The notes under the pieces: model-generated
Database searches by the model: none
Told to the model about the DNA's origin: nothing
The model's input: only the letters and a program-made list of their open reading frames with translations
Program-made: the position numbers and the translations under genes
NCBI RefSeq assembly: GCF_012273515.2
Contig: NZ_CP050975.2
Coordinates: forward strand, 8,990,001 to 9,054,000
From: Streptomyces sp. RPA4-2
GTDB lineage: Bacteria; Actinomycetota; Actinomycetes; Streptomycetales; Streptomycetaceae
Reading direction: 5' to 3'
Length of the DNA stretch: 64,000 nucleotides
Part shown: positions 53,206 through 61,671 of the stretch, one piece after another
Layout of the letters: each line of letters starts with the position of its first letter
How positions within the stretch are numbered: position 1 is the stretch's first letter

Positions 53206-53846
53206 CGGACCAGTCCTTCCAGCCGCTTCGCGGCCCGTTCCATTCTGGCGACCCAGGCATCCTCGACCCGGGTCTGCTGCACGTGGATATAGCGCATCGT
53301 CGTGGCGATCCAGGAGTGTCCCAAGACCTCCTGGATCGCGAGCAAGTCCAAGCCATTTCGGTAGAGTTGGGACGCGCAGAAGTGCCGAAGGACGTGCGGG
53401 GTCAGCTTCTCCCCCCACCCCGGCAGATGCGCTTTGGTCGCGTTCTTGAGGCCGTCGCGCAGTGAGTCGTCGCCGACCCGGCGCGAGGAACCGCCGGTGT
53501 TCTTGCGCTCGGAGGGAAACAGCGGGGCGCCGGGGCGGGTGTGGTCGTCGTCGAACTGGCCCCAGACGTCCTCGATGAACCACCGAAGGGTCCGGTCGGC
53601 GCCGTTGATCAGCGGCACCATCCGCTCGCGCGGACCCGAGCCGCCGGCGCCCTTGCCGTGGCGAACGTGGAGTTTGCCGAAGCGGCCCAGGTCCCATTTG
53701 ATGTCGTCCAGGTCGAGCCCGCATGCCTCGCTCACCCGCAGGCCGACCTGGGACAACAGCTTCGAGGCGGTGTAGTTCCTGGCGGTTGGGGCGAACTTGC
53801 GGCAGGTCGCTAGTTCGCCGCCCCAGCCGGTGAACAGTGTCCCGAC
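53202..53846 (-). pseudogene. Tyrosine recombinase, catalytic half only
   Basis: The catalytic residues are all present: Arg in SQVGLRVSEACGLDLDD, HxxR in TPHVLRHFCASQL, His in EVLGHSWIATT and Tyr in MRYIHVQQ. The reading frame opens only at 53846, behind a TAG stop, with LFTGWGGELATCRKFAPTARNYTASKLL. The N-terminal core-binding domain (about 150 residues) is missing. It is the first gene of a recombinase-XRE-recombinase operon near the right end of the transposon; translation could begin only at an internal TTG. Confidence 0.8.
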
Positions 53847-53995
53847 CTAGGAGTCCGGGGCCTACCGCACTGGGACGACGTCCGTAGCCCTACGATCCGA
53901 AGGCGCGGGTGACCAGGGGAGCAGCGAAGGCCTCCGGCGTTTCCCAGGCCGGAAGCCCCTTGGTTTTGAAGGCATCAAGCCTGTTCGCCGAGTTA

Positions 53996-54060
53996 GGCCG
54001 GGCCTTCACAGCTTCAAGATCATTCCATGGCCCCTTTTGGGCTCACCTCGGCGATACCCC
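53996..54060 (-). repeat. Right terminal inverted repeat of the Tn3-type transposon
   Basis: Read in reverse it begins GGGGTATCGCCGAGGTGAGC. It matches the left repeat at 62 of 65 positions and is followed directly by the duplicated GGAGA. The 360 bp from here to 54430 hold no gene I recognise. Confidence 0.85.
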
Positions 54061-54431
54061 GGAGACTTGCCGCCCCCTCATCCACTCCACCGCGGCGCTC
54101 TCCTCGCGGGGCAGGACGGCGTTGACTCCCGACGCTACGAACGGCAGACCGTCGGTGAACGGCTCTGCTCCGACGGCAGCGTGATCAGCCGACTTGAGCC
54201 GCGTCCGCAGCACGTACTTCCAGTCGGTCTCAGGTGCTTCGGGGTCCCCTCAGACAACTGCCGGCCGAAGAACAGAACCGGCTCAGAGGTCAGCCACAAC
54301 AGCACGACTCCGTCAGGCCATTTCACTCTTCAGCATGATCTGGCGCGGAACCCTGGGCGTTCACGCGCGGGAGGAAGTGCTTCTTAACGCTGCTGTGACC
54401 GGCGCGGGTGCACGGGTCTGCGGTATTGGCC

Positions 54432-54860
54432 TCAGGCGGGATTTTTCTGGTTTTCGATGTATTCCTTGATGGCGGCGAGCGGGGCGTCCCCGCACGAGGC
54501 GGCGAAGTAGGACGGCGACCAGAAGTGCTCACCCCACAGATACTTGCGGATGTGGCCGGGGAACTCCTGCCGCAGGCGACGGGCGGAGACACCCTTGAGG
54601 GAGCCTACGAGCCGGGAGATGGCGACCTTGGGCGGGTAGTGCACGAGCAGGTGGACGTGATCGGGTTCGCCGTTGAACTCCCGCAGCTCCGCGCCGAAGT
54701 CGGTGCACACGTCGCGCATGACCTCTTCGCAGCGCCGAAGGATCTCGTCGGTGAATGGTCCGCGCCGATATTTGGGGGTGAAGACCAAATGCGCATGGAG
54801 GGTGTGGACGACGCTACGACCCCTGCGGATATCGGGGTTTGGCTCTCAGCGTGGTGACAT
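54432..54860 (-). pseudogene. tnpA: IS200/IS605 transposase TnpA with an early stop codon
   Basis: From ATG 54860 the sequence reads M-S-P-R-stop-E-P-N-P-D-I-R-R-G-R-S-V-V-H. The TGA at 54846-54848 most likely replaced TGG (Trp). The rest is a normal Y1 transposase: VFTPKYRRGPFTDEILRRCEEVMRDVC, the HUH motif in DHVHLLVHYPP, WGEHFWSPSYF, and the catalytic Tyr in AIKEYIENQ. A shorter product from TTG 54788 would lack the first strand. Confidence 0.8.
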
Positions 54861-55751
54861 GGATCAATGTTGCGGTTACGTCCATGAAGATCGTGACGCA
54901 GGTCAAACTCATGCCGGATGCCGTGCAGGCATCCGCGCTTGAGCGCACCCTGAGCACGGTCAATGACGCCGCGAACTGGGTGTCGGAGGTGGCGTTCGAG
55001 CACGGCGTGCCGCGTGAGTACGAGCTGCGCAAGCACACCTACGCCGAACTCAAAGCCCGTGGGCTGGGAGCGCAGGCCGCGCAGCACGTCACCAAGAAGG
55101 TGCGCGACTCGTACACCACGCTCAAGGCCAGCATCCGTGCCGGGAACCTCGGCAAGGAAGGCTCCAGGCGTCGCCGCAAGGCCGAGTCCAAGCCGATCGC
55201 GTTCCGGCCCCAGGCCGCGCAGCCGTATGACGACCGGTGTTTGAGCCGGCAGTACGGTCAGCGGACCGTGTCCATCTGGACCGTGGACGGCCGGGTCAAG
55301 AACGTCTCATTCGTGTGCTCCCCGGACACGCTCAAGGTGCTCCAGGCGCACCGGCAGGGCGAATCCGACCTGGTCGAGCGCGACGGCGTGTTCTACCTCG
55401 TCGCCACCTGTGACGTGCCCGAGGCGCAGCAGTACGAGCCGGACGGCTTCATCGGCGTGGACCTCGGCATCGGGAACATCGCCACCGCCTCCACCGGCTA
55501 CCTCGCCGCCGGGCGGGGACTCAACCGGTACCGCAAGCGACAGCTTGCCCTGCGGGCCAAGCTCCAGAAGAAGCGCACCAAGAGCGCCAAGCGGCGGCTC
55601 AAGGCCCGTGCCCGCACAGAGGCGCGGCACGCCGCCAACCAGAATCACATCATCTCCAAGACGATCGTGACCGAGGCTGAATGAGGTTCCCCCTGCCGGT
55701 CGGACAGCTTGATACTGGGACGGATGGTCCCGGAGGAAGCAGTCACAGGTA

Positions 55752-56057
55752 GTGAGCGGCAAGAGCAACATGAGTAAGCGGTACACGGCCGAGTTCAAGC
55801 GGGACGCGGTCGCCTTGGCGTTGTCCTCGGAGAAGACGGTCACCGAGGTCGCGAGGGATCTGGGTGTGAGTCCGGAAGGGCTGCGGGGGTGGGTGAAGCA
55901 GGCGAAGGTCGACCGCGGTGAGGGGCCTGCCGGGGCTTTGACCACTGCGGAGCGTGAGGAGCTGGTCCGGCTGCGGCGGAAGGTTCGCGAGCAGGAGGCC
56001 ACGATCGAGGTTCTGGGAAAAGCGACCGCCTTCTTCGCTCGGGACAAGATGAGGTAG
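55752..56057 (+). CDS. IS3-family transposase OrfA
   Basis: The 101-residue protein has a helix-turn-helix (RYTAEFKRDAVALALSSEKTVTEVARDLGVSPEGLRGWVKQAK) and a leucine-zipper-like tail (REELVRLRRKVREQEATIEVLGKATAFFA). It binds the element's ends. OrfB starts 6 bp after its stop in the -1 phase, so a fused OrfAB by frameshifting is possible, although I see no classic slippery run. GTG 55752 or ATG 55770 may be the start. Confidence 0.9.
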   Translation: MSGKSNMSKRYTAEFKRDAVALALSSEKTVTEVARDLGVSPEGLRGWVKQAKVDRGEGPAGALTTAEREELVRLRRKVREQEATIEVLGKATAFFARDKMR

Positions 56058-56062
56058 ACACC

Positions 56063-56971
56063 GTGGCACGGTGTCGTTTCATCGATGCGGAGAAGGCATC
56101 GGAGGGTAATCCTGCAGGTCACAGCGTTGCTTTTCTGTGCCGTGTGCTGGGAGTGCCCCGTTCCACCTACTACGCGCACAGGGCGTCACGGCGGGCCCGG
56201 ACGGTGCGGGAGCGGGCCGAGGAGGTGCTGGTGGGCGAGATCCGGGTGCTTCACGCCGGATCTCGCGGTGCCTACGGGGCCCCGCGGGTCCACGCCGCCC
56301 TGCGGCGGGCCGGGCGGGTGGTGAACTCCAAGAAGGTCGAGCGGCTGATGCGCAAGCATCGGATCGTCGGGATCACCCGCCGCCGGCGGCGGGGCCTGAC
56401 CCGGCAGGCGAAGCGGGCGGTGTTCGCGCTCGACCTGATCGGCCGGGATTTCACGGCGCCCCGGCCCGGGATGCGGCTCGTCGGCGACATGACTGAACTC
56501 AGTACGCTGGAAGGGAAGTTGTATCTGGCGACCTGTATCGATCTCGCGACGCGGGAGGTGGTCGGCTGGGCGATGGCCGACCATCATCGCGCCGAACTGC
56601 CGGTCGCCGCCTTGCGGATGGCGGCCGGGCGTGGCGGCCTGGAGCAGGGTTGCGTCATGCATACGGATCGCGGCAGCGAGTACACGAGTGACGAATTCCG
56701 CAGCGAAATACGCAAGTTGCGCATGAGGCAGTCGATGGGGCGTGTCGGCTCTTGTTACGATAATGCCGCCGCGGAAAGCTGGTTCGCCATCCTGAAAGCG
56801 GAGATCGGGACGACCATGTGGGAGACCCGCGAGGCCGCCCGGGCCGACGTTTTCCGCTACGTCGAGGTCGAGTACAACCGCAGCCGGCTCCGTCGGCACC
56901 CCGACTACGGGTACGTCACCCCGCTCGAAACGAGATCCTTGCTCAGGCAGAACCTCGTCCCGGCAGCGTAA
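56063..56971 (+). CDS. IS3-family transposase OrfB (DDE integrase core)
   Basis: The 302-residue protein has VLGVPRSTYYAHRA, RGAYGAPRVHAALR, and the rve core: Asp in RLVGDMTELSTLEGKLYLA, Asp in VMHTDRGSEYTSDEF, and Glu in CYDNAAAESWFAILKAEI. It closes with YVEVEYNRSRLRRHPDYGYVTPLE. It is complete and probably functional together with OrfA. Confidence 0.95.
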   Translation: MARCRFIDAEKASEGNPAGHSVAFLCRVLGVPRSTYYAHRASRRARTVRERAEEVLVGEIRVLHAGSRGAYGAPRVHAALRRAGRVVNSKKVERLMRKHRIVGITRRRRRGLTRQAKRAVFALDLIGRDFTAPRPGMRLVGDMTELSTLEGKLYLATCIDLATREVVGWAMADHHRAELPVAALRMAAGRGGLEQGCVMHTDRGSEYTSDEFRSEIRKLRMRQSMGRVGSCYDNAAAESWFAILKAEIGTTMWETREAARADVFRYVEVEYNRSRLRRHPDYGYVTPLETRSLLRQNLVPAA

Positions 56972-57481
56972 ACACCCGCTGTCCAGTTCGCGGGGGGAAC
57001 TTCAGAACGCACCGGACGCGGCGTGTGACTCGAAGAACTCAAGGGCATCCGCAACCGGGTACGGCTCCGCAAGCCCCAACGGGTCGCACTCCACTCCTGG
57101 GCATTCGCCCAGCTCGGAGATTTCATCGTCTACAAGGCCAAGCGGGCCGGGGTGCCCCTGGTCTTCGTTGATCCCGCATACACGTCGCAGACGTGCGCCG
57201 AGTGCGGCCACATCGACAAGCGAAACCGGGTCGACCAGGGGCTTTTCATCTGCCGGGGGTGCGGGGTCGTTGCCCACGCCGACCGGAATGCTTCCCACAA
57301 CATCGCCACCCGTGGCGAAAGCGTGTGGAACGCGGGGCGTGAGTCACGCGTCCCTGCCACCCCATCAGGGTGTCTGGACGGAGGAGTCCACCCCAGCAGC
57401 CAGCTGGGCACTACCTCCAAGCCCGGCCCTTCAAGGCCAGGTCAAGTTGACCGCATGATGAACGGGGGGCCGTCGAACTGC

Positions 57482-58399
57482 TCAAGCGTGCCTTGTGACG
57501 GCATCGCCTCCAAGCTGCCACATCTCGTAGTTCCCACATTCTGCCGTGATCTCGGCCGTCGACTGGGCCGCGGTGACGAAGTCATCCACTACCGGCGTGG
57601 TGTGCGATGCCGCCACCGCGAGGCACACCTGGTCGGGTGCCAGATCCGGGATGGGCACATAGACGACGTCCGGATGCGAGTAGAACACCGACGCCGAACG
57701 GGCCAGGAAGGAGATGCCCCGGCCGGCCGCGACATGCTCGAGCGTCTCGTCCACCCCGCGTACCGGGTACCCGGCATTGGGGAGCGGGCGCTTGGTGGGC
57801 TGCGTGCTCGGGTCACCGTGCCAGACCAGCGGTTCGCCGGCCAGGTCGGTCTCGGTGACCTCCTCCTTGCCGGCAAGCCGGTGTCCGGCGGGCAGCACCG
57901 CTATCCGTGGCTCGGTGTACAGCGGGGTGACGCGCAGGCCGGCCTCGTCGATGGGCAGCCGCACATAGCCGACGTCGATGCGGCCGTCGAGCAGCATCGC
58001 AGCCTGGTTGTCCCCTTCGATCCGCTGCACGTCCACGACCACGTCCGGGTGCCGGGCCTCGAACGCACGGGCCGCCGGGGTGACTGCAATGCCGGCCCGG
58101 AAACCGACCATCAGCCGCCGCTTGCCGCTGGCGGCCGCGGACACCCGGCGGCGGACCGCGTGGGTTGAGGCGAGCAGCGGACCGGCGTCGGCCAGTAGTT
58201 GTCGGCCCGCATCTGTCAGCTCTACGCCGTGGCGATCCCTGGTGAACAGCGAGGCGCCGAGATCCTGCTCGAGCGCGCGGATCTGCCGGCTGAGCACCGG
58301 CTGCGCGATATGCAGCTGATCGGCGGCGCGGCCGAAGTGCAACTGGTCGGCCACGGCGGCGAAGTAACGCAATTTGCGCAGATCCAGATCCAGATCCAT
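57482..58399 (-). CDS. LysR-family transcriptional regulator
   Basis: The 305-residue protein from ATG 58399 (GGAGG six bases upstream) has LRKLRYFAAVADQLHFGRAADQLHIAQPVLSRQIRALEQDLGASLFTRDRHGVELTDAG, the LysR helix-turn-helix, and a periplasmic-binding-protein-like effector domain. It is divergent from an F420-reductase-like operon, with a perfect 9-bp inverted repeat between them, and presumably controls it. The inducer is unknown. The gene ends 25 bp from the degenerate IS605 element. Confidence 0.93.
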   Translation of the reverse strand: MDLDLDLRKLRYFAAVADQLHFGRAADQLHIAQPVLSRQIRALEQDLGASLFTRDRHGVELTDAGRQLLADAGPLLASTHAVRRRVSAAASGKRRLMVGFRAGIAVTPAARAFEARHPDVVVDVQRIEGDNQAAMLLDGRIDVGYVRLPIDEAGLRVTPLYTEPRIAVLPAGHRLAGKEEVTETDLAGEPLVWHGDPSTQPTKRPLPNAGYPVRGVDETLEHVAAGRGISFLARSASVFYSHPDVVYVPIPDLAPDQVCLAVAASHTTPVVDDFVTAAQSTAEITAECGNYEMWQLGGDAVTRHA

Positions 58400-58413
58400 A
58401 GAACCTCCAACCC

Positions 58414-58436
58414 GGTGATACCTCCAGGGTATCACC
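58414..58436. promoter_or_regulatory. Inverted repeat upstream of the LysR gene
   Basis: GGTGATACC and GGTATCACC form perfect 9-bp arms around TCCAG, 15 bp upstream of the LysR start and 144 bp upstream of the divergent operon. The ATAC...GTAT core fits the T-N11-A pattern of LysR boxes. Confidence 0.7.
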
Positions 58437-58579
58437 GCGACTTCAATAGGTCTTGGACGCCACTCAGAACCGATGGCAGCATGAAAAGCAGGCGCTTAAG
58501 GGCGTCGAAGTGAATTCGGCGCAAGAATTCGACACGGGAATTTGACGGCAGGGCCGAAGCCCGGAAAGCAGGAACACCG

Positions 58580-59212
58580 ATGAGCAGCATCAGCATTATC
58601 GGACTGGGAAACATGGCCCGTGCTTTGGCCGGCCGGGCGCTCGCCGGCGGTAACGCCGTCGAGATCATCGGCCGCGATCAGGCCAAGGCCAAGGAATTGG
58701 CCGCCACGCTCGACGGCGCCACGCTCGGGACGGTCGGGGCCGCCCCGAGCGGGGACATCGTGATCCTCGCCGCGCCGTACGCCGGCGCGGCGGCGGTGGT
58801 GAGGGAGTACGGGGACGCGCTGCGCGGCAAGATCATCGTCGACCTCACCAACCCCGTAGCCCCCGACCTGCAGGGCTTCGTCGTCCCCGACGACAGTTCC
58901 GGCGCACAGGAGATCGCCAAGGCGGCTCCCGACGACGCGCATGTCGTCAAGGCGTTCAACACTGTGTTCTCCCACGTTCTGGCGGCCGGCCCGGCCGAGG
59001 ACCGCCCTCTGGACGTGTTCATCGCGGGCGACGACGCGCAGGCGAAGGCACGCGTGTCAGCGTTCGTCGAGAGCCTGGGGCTGCGCCCCTGGGACATCGG
59101 GGAACTGTTCATGGCGCGGGCACTGGAGAACGTCGGCCTGCTGGAGCTGGGCCTCATGAACCACTCCGTCAAGCACGCCAATTTCTCCCTCGGCATCAGC
59201 CTTCTCGGCTGA
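58580..59212 (+). CDS. NADPH-dependent F420 reductase-like protein
   Basis: The 210-residue protein (MSSISIIGLGNMARALAGRALAGGNAVEIIGRDQAKAKELAATL) has the same start, GRDQ pattern and KAFNTVFSHVL segment as the product of 45136-45759; over their lengths the two are clearly paralogues. It has KIIVDLTNPVAPDL and a C-terminal LENVGLLELGLMNHSVKHANFSLGI. Likely role: hydride transfer between NADP and F420 or a flavin, or an NADP-dependent reductase. It is first in the LysR-linked operon. Confidence 0.87.
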   Translation: MSSISIIGLGNMARALAGRALAGGNAVEIIGRDQAKAKELAATLDGATLGTVGAAPSGDIVILAAPYAGAAAVVREYGDALRGKIIVDLTNPVAPDLQGFVVPDDSSGAQEIAKAAPDDAHVVKAFNTVFSHVLAAGPAEDRPLDVFIAGDDAQAKARVSAFVESLGLRPWDIGELFMARALENVGLLELGLMNHSVKHANFSLGISLLG

Positions 59213-59304
59213 GCGCACCCCTACCACTACCTCTCGTGCCGCATTACGCCAGTTCACTTACGGCACGGGAAGACCCTGCACCTACACTCACAAGGACAGT
59301 TTTG

Positions 59305-60240
59305 ATGCGCGTATTCGTCGCTGGGGGGACCGGCCATTCCGGTTCGTACATCATCCCCGAGCTCATCGCCGCCGGGCACGAGGTCACCGGCCTGGCCCGG
59401 TCGGACGCGGCCGCCGCGGCCCTGTCCGCGCTCGGCGCTAAGGTGCGTCGCGGCGACCTTCAGGATCTCGACGGGCTCAAGGAGGCAGCCGCGGACTCCG
59501 ACGGCGTCATCCACGTCGCGCACAGGCAGGATCTGCTGCCCTCCGGCGGGCTCGACGCCGTGGCCGCCGCTGAGCTTCCGATCATGCTCGCGTACGGCGA
59601 GGCACTCGCGGGAACCGGAAAGCCGCTGGTCACCGCGGGAAGCATCGGCTCGCCCGGGAACCTGGGGCGGCCGGCCACCGAGGAGGACCCTGCCCTCCCC
59701 GTCGGCGAGGAACACAAGGGCACCCTGAGGGTCCGCAACGTCGTGGAAAGGGCCGTTGTCGACCTCGCCGAGCAGGGGGTGCGATCTTCGGTCGTGCGGA
59801 TCGCCAACATCGCGCACAGCACGACCGATCGTGCCGGCTTCCTCCCCACGCTGATCGCGCTCGCGAAGGAAAAGGGGTTCGTCGGCTACCACGGCGACGG
59901 TGCGAACCTGTGGAACGCCGTGCACATCCGTGATGCCGCCACCCTGTTCCGCCTGGCGCTGGAGAAGGGGTCAGCCGGCAGATACTGGCACGCGGTTGGG
60001 GACGGGGGCATCCCGTTCCGCGAGATCGCCGAGGCCATCGCCTGCCGTCTGGGCCTGACCGCAGTGAGCGTTCCCAACGATTCCCTGATGACGCCGGGGT
60101 ACTTCGGGTTCCTCACGAATATCGTCACGCAGAGCTACCCGGCGTCCAACCTCATCACCCGTCGGACTCTCGGCTGGGAACCCGGCCGGCCCGGCCTGCT
60201 CGCCGATCTGGACAACGGCCATTATTTCCCCGCCGTCTGA
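59305..60240 (+). CDS. NAD(P)-binding, epimerase-like (extended SDR) protein
   Basis: The 311-residue protein has the extended-SDR opening MRVFVAGGTGHSGSYIIPELIAAGHEVTGLARSDAAAAAL and VIHVAHRQDLL. The usual YxxxK is not evident, so it is more like the atypical SDR group related to NmrA or isoflavone reductases. It continues with SSVVRIANIAHSTTDRAGFLP and GDGANLWNAVHIRDAATLFRLALE. ATG 59305 lies 92 bp after the first gene. Reaction unknown. Confidence 0.87.
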   Translation: MRVFVAGGTGHSGSYIIPELIAAGHEVTGLARSDAAAAALSALGAKVRRGDLQDLDGLKEAAADSDGVIHVAHRQDLLPSGGLDAVAAAELPIMLAYGEALAGTGKPLVTAGSIGSPGNLGRPATEEDPALPVGEEHKGTLRVRNVVERAVVDLAEQGVRSSVVRIANIAHSTTDRAGFLPTLIALAKEKGFVGYHGDGANLWNAVHIRDAATLFRLALEKGSAGRYWHAVGDGGIPFREIAEAIACRLGLTAVSVPNDSLMTPGYFGFLTNIVTQSYPASNLITRRTLGWEPGRPGLLADLDNGHYFPAV

Positions 60241-60309
60241 CGGCGCGAACCCGGATCGTAACGAGCTCGGCAACCGGCAAGTTCGGCTCCTCTGAAGGGC
60301 GTTGAGATT

Positions 60310-60978
60310 ATGACGACTGTGGGATTCATCGGAAGCGGAAGCATCGGCAGGACCATCGCGCGACTCGCTGTCGGGGCCGGGCACCAGGTGGTGCTCAGCA
60401 ACTCGCGCGGTCCCGAAACGCTCGTGGACATGGCCGAGGAACTGGGGCCACGGGCGTCCGCGGCGACGAGCGAAGAGGCCGCGGCGGTGGGTGAGATTGT
60501 CGTGGTCACGGTGCCGGTCAGCGCCTTCCCCCACGTGCCCGCCGCGCCACTGGCCGGGAAGACGGTCATCGACACCTGCAACTACGGCCCCGAGCGTGAC
60601 GGGCACATCCCCGAGCTCGACAGCAAGTCCCTCACCTCAAGCGAGCTGCTTCTGCGGTACGTCCCGGACGCCCTGCTCGTAAAGGCGTTCAACAACATTT
60701 TCTTCAAGCACCTGCTGTCACTCGCCCGCCCGGCAGAGGCGGCCGACCGGTCCTACTTGCCGATCGCCGGGGACTCCGCACCGGCGAAGGCGGCGGTGAA
60801 GGAATTCATCGACTCCATCGGGTACAGCGTGGTAGACGCGGGAGCGCTGGCCGACAGCTGGCGGCAGGCAACGGGTACGCCGGTGTGGGGAACACCGTAC
60901 GGGCCGTACTCGAACGAGAAGGGCCAGCCGGTCGGCAGGGACGCCATCCGCGCGGCACTGGCCACCGCAACGCGGTAA
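60310..60978 (+). CDS. NADPH-dependent F420 reductase-like / NAD(P)-binding protein
   Basis: The 222-residue protein has MTTVGFIGSGSIGRTIARLAVGAGHQVVLSNSRGPETL (GxGxxG and an NSR motif that reads the NADP phosphate), then TVIDTCNYGPERDGHI and LVKAFNNIFFKHLLSLARP, the family hallmark. It shares the fold with the operon's first gene but is more distant. It ends the operon, 42 bp before a strong hairpin terminator. Confidence 0.87.
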   Translation: MTTVGFIGSGSIGRTIARLAVGAGHQVVLSNSRGPETLVDMAEELGPRASAATSEEAAAVGEIVVVTVPVSAFPHVPAAPLAGKTVIDTCNYGPERDGHIPELDSKSLTSSELLLRYVPDALLVKAFNNIFFKHLLSLARPAEAADRSYLPIAGDSAPAKAAVKEFIDSIGYSVVDAGALADSWRQATGTPVWGTPYGPYSNEKGQPVGRDAIRAALATATR

Positions 60979-61020
60979 CCGTCAACTGTCGCGGACGGTG
61001 ATGTGGTCCGGCCGTGCCAT

Positions 61021-61050
61021 GCCCCCGCCCGGGGGATACCGGGCGGGGGC
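61021..61050 (+). terminator. Hairpin terminator after the F420-reductase-like operon
   Basis: A perfect 12-bp stem (GCCCCCGCCCGG / CCGGGCGGGGGC) with loop GGGATA lies 42 bp after the stop at 60978. There is no T-run, as is common in Streptomyces. Confidence 0.75.
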
Positions 61051-61054
61051 GCGG

Positions 61055-61255
61055 CGCTGACCGCCTGGCAGGCCCTGCTCGAGCATGGCGGTCTCACCTC
61101 CGGCTGGGCCGGCCTGGTCAACGGTCGGCGGCGCGGTCGGCGGCTACGCCATCGGGCTCCCACCGCGAAGGCGCATACGGCACCGCCATCGCGAGCCCGC
61201 GCAACATAGACCGAGTACGCGGCCTCGGTGCCCACGACGTCCTCGACTACACCCG
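61055..61255 (+). pseudogene. Quinone oxidoreductase (MDR) fragment with frameshifts
   Basis: Three frames must be joined: LTAWQALLEHGGLTSGWAGLVNG, then VGGAVGGYAIGL, then SHREGAYGTAIASPRNIDRVRGLGAHDVLDYT. Together they match the NADPH-binding part of quinone-reductase-type MDR proteins (TAWQALLEHGGL, GGAVGGYAVGLAKxxGAxVIATASxRNxDxVRxLGADEVIDYT). Both ends are missing. The 400 bp that follow hold nothing recognisable. Confidence 0.65.
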
Positions 61256-61671
61256 CCTGATGGGCTGGGCTGGGGCGGAGCGGAACCACGGGGCAGGGCG
61301 TCAGCAGTCCTACGCGGTGGCAGGTTGCTCTGCGCTTCCTGTCAACGGGCTTCGGGAGGCTGCCTGTTCGGGCCGATCGTGGGCATTTGGGCTACTGCAT
61401 TTGAAGGCAGGCGCTCCCATGAGTGAGAGCGGAACGGTTCGTGAGCGGCCCGCCCGATACCGAGGGACCGACCTGATCAGCAGGCCAGCGACACTGATCC
61501 CCTCGGCATCGAGACGATGGTGCGCCACGCCCAGCGAGGCCGGGAAAAGATCCCCACTGACTGATCGCCGCATCGCGCGGCGAACGAGGCGAGGCGCGGC
61601 CAGCTCAGCTCCAGCTGGAAGCCTGACCTTGCGATGACGGCTCCAACCGGCACGCCCGGCAGTTGTTTCTT

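Larger units (their letters stand above)
47649..54060. mobile_element. Tn3-family transposon skeleton with complete ends and target duplication
   Basis: Inverted terminal repeats of 65 bp (62 identical) begin GGGGTATCGCCGAGGTGA at both ends. Both ends are flanked by the same 5 bp, GGAGA (47644-47648 and 54061-54065), the duplication length of the Tn3 family. The left end leads into the N-terminus of a Tn3-type transposase. The 6.4-kb interior holds a truncated tnpA, azlC/azlD remnants, an acyltransferase and a recombinase operon; no serine resolvase is seen. Without tnpA it could move only with help in trans. Confidence 0.85.
55682..57004 (+). mobile_element. IS3-family insertion sequence
   Basis: The element is 1323 bp, with ends TGAGGTTCCCCCTGCCGGTC and, reverse-complemented, TGAAGTTCCCCCCGCGAACT, sharing TGA-GTTCCCCC-GC and GGACAG further in. 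It is flanked on both sides by GAA, a 3-bp duplication typical of IS3. It carries two overlapping-phase genes, orfA and orfB, both intact. It is inserted in tnpB. Confidence 0.88.
54400..57456. mobile_element. IS200/IS605-family element, degenerate and interrupted by an IS3 element
   Basis: Divergent tnpA and tnpB remnants define the element. The right end is judged to lie near 57456, after CAAGCCCGGCCCTTCAAGG and TCAAGTTGAC; the left end near 54400 is less certain. Both genes carry premature stops, and tnpB is split by an IS3 element. It is no longer mobile on its own. Confidence 0.75.
54884..57456 (+). pseudogene. tnpB: TnpB (RuvC-like, OMEGA nuclease) split by an IS3 element
   Basis: The N-terminal part (ATG 54884 to 55681) has MKIVTQVKLMPDAVQASALERTL and the first RuvC Asp in GFIGVDLGIGNIATAST (Asp about 193). 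It ends ISKTIVTEAE, where the IS3 element begins. The C-terminal part (57005 onward: RTGRGV-stop-LEELKGIRNRVRLRKPQR, SQTCAECGHIDKRNRVDQGLFICRGCGVVAHADRNASHNIA) contains the C4 zinc finger and the last RuvC Asp. The in-frame TGA at 57026-57028 is a second defect. The 3' end and element terminus would encode the guide (omega) RNA scaffold. Confidence 0.85.
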
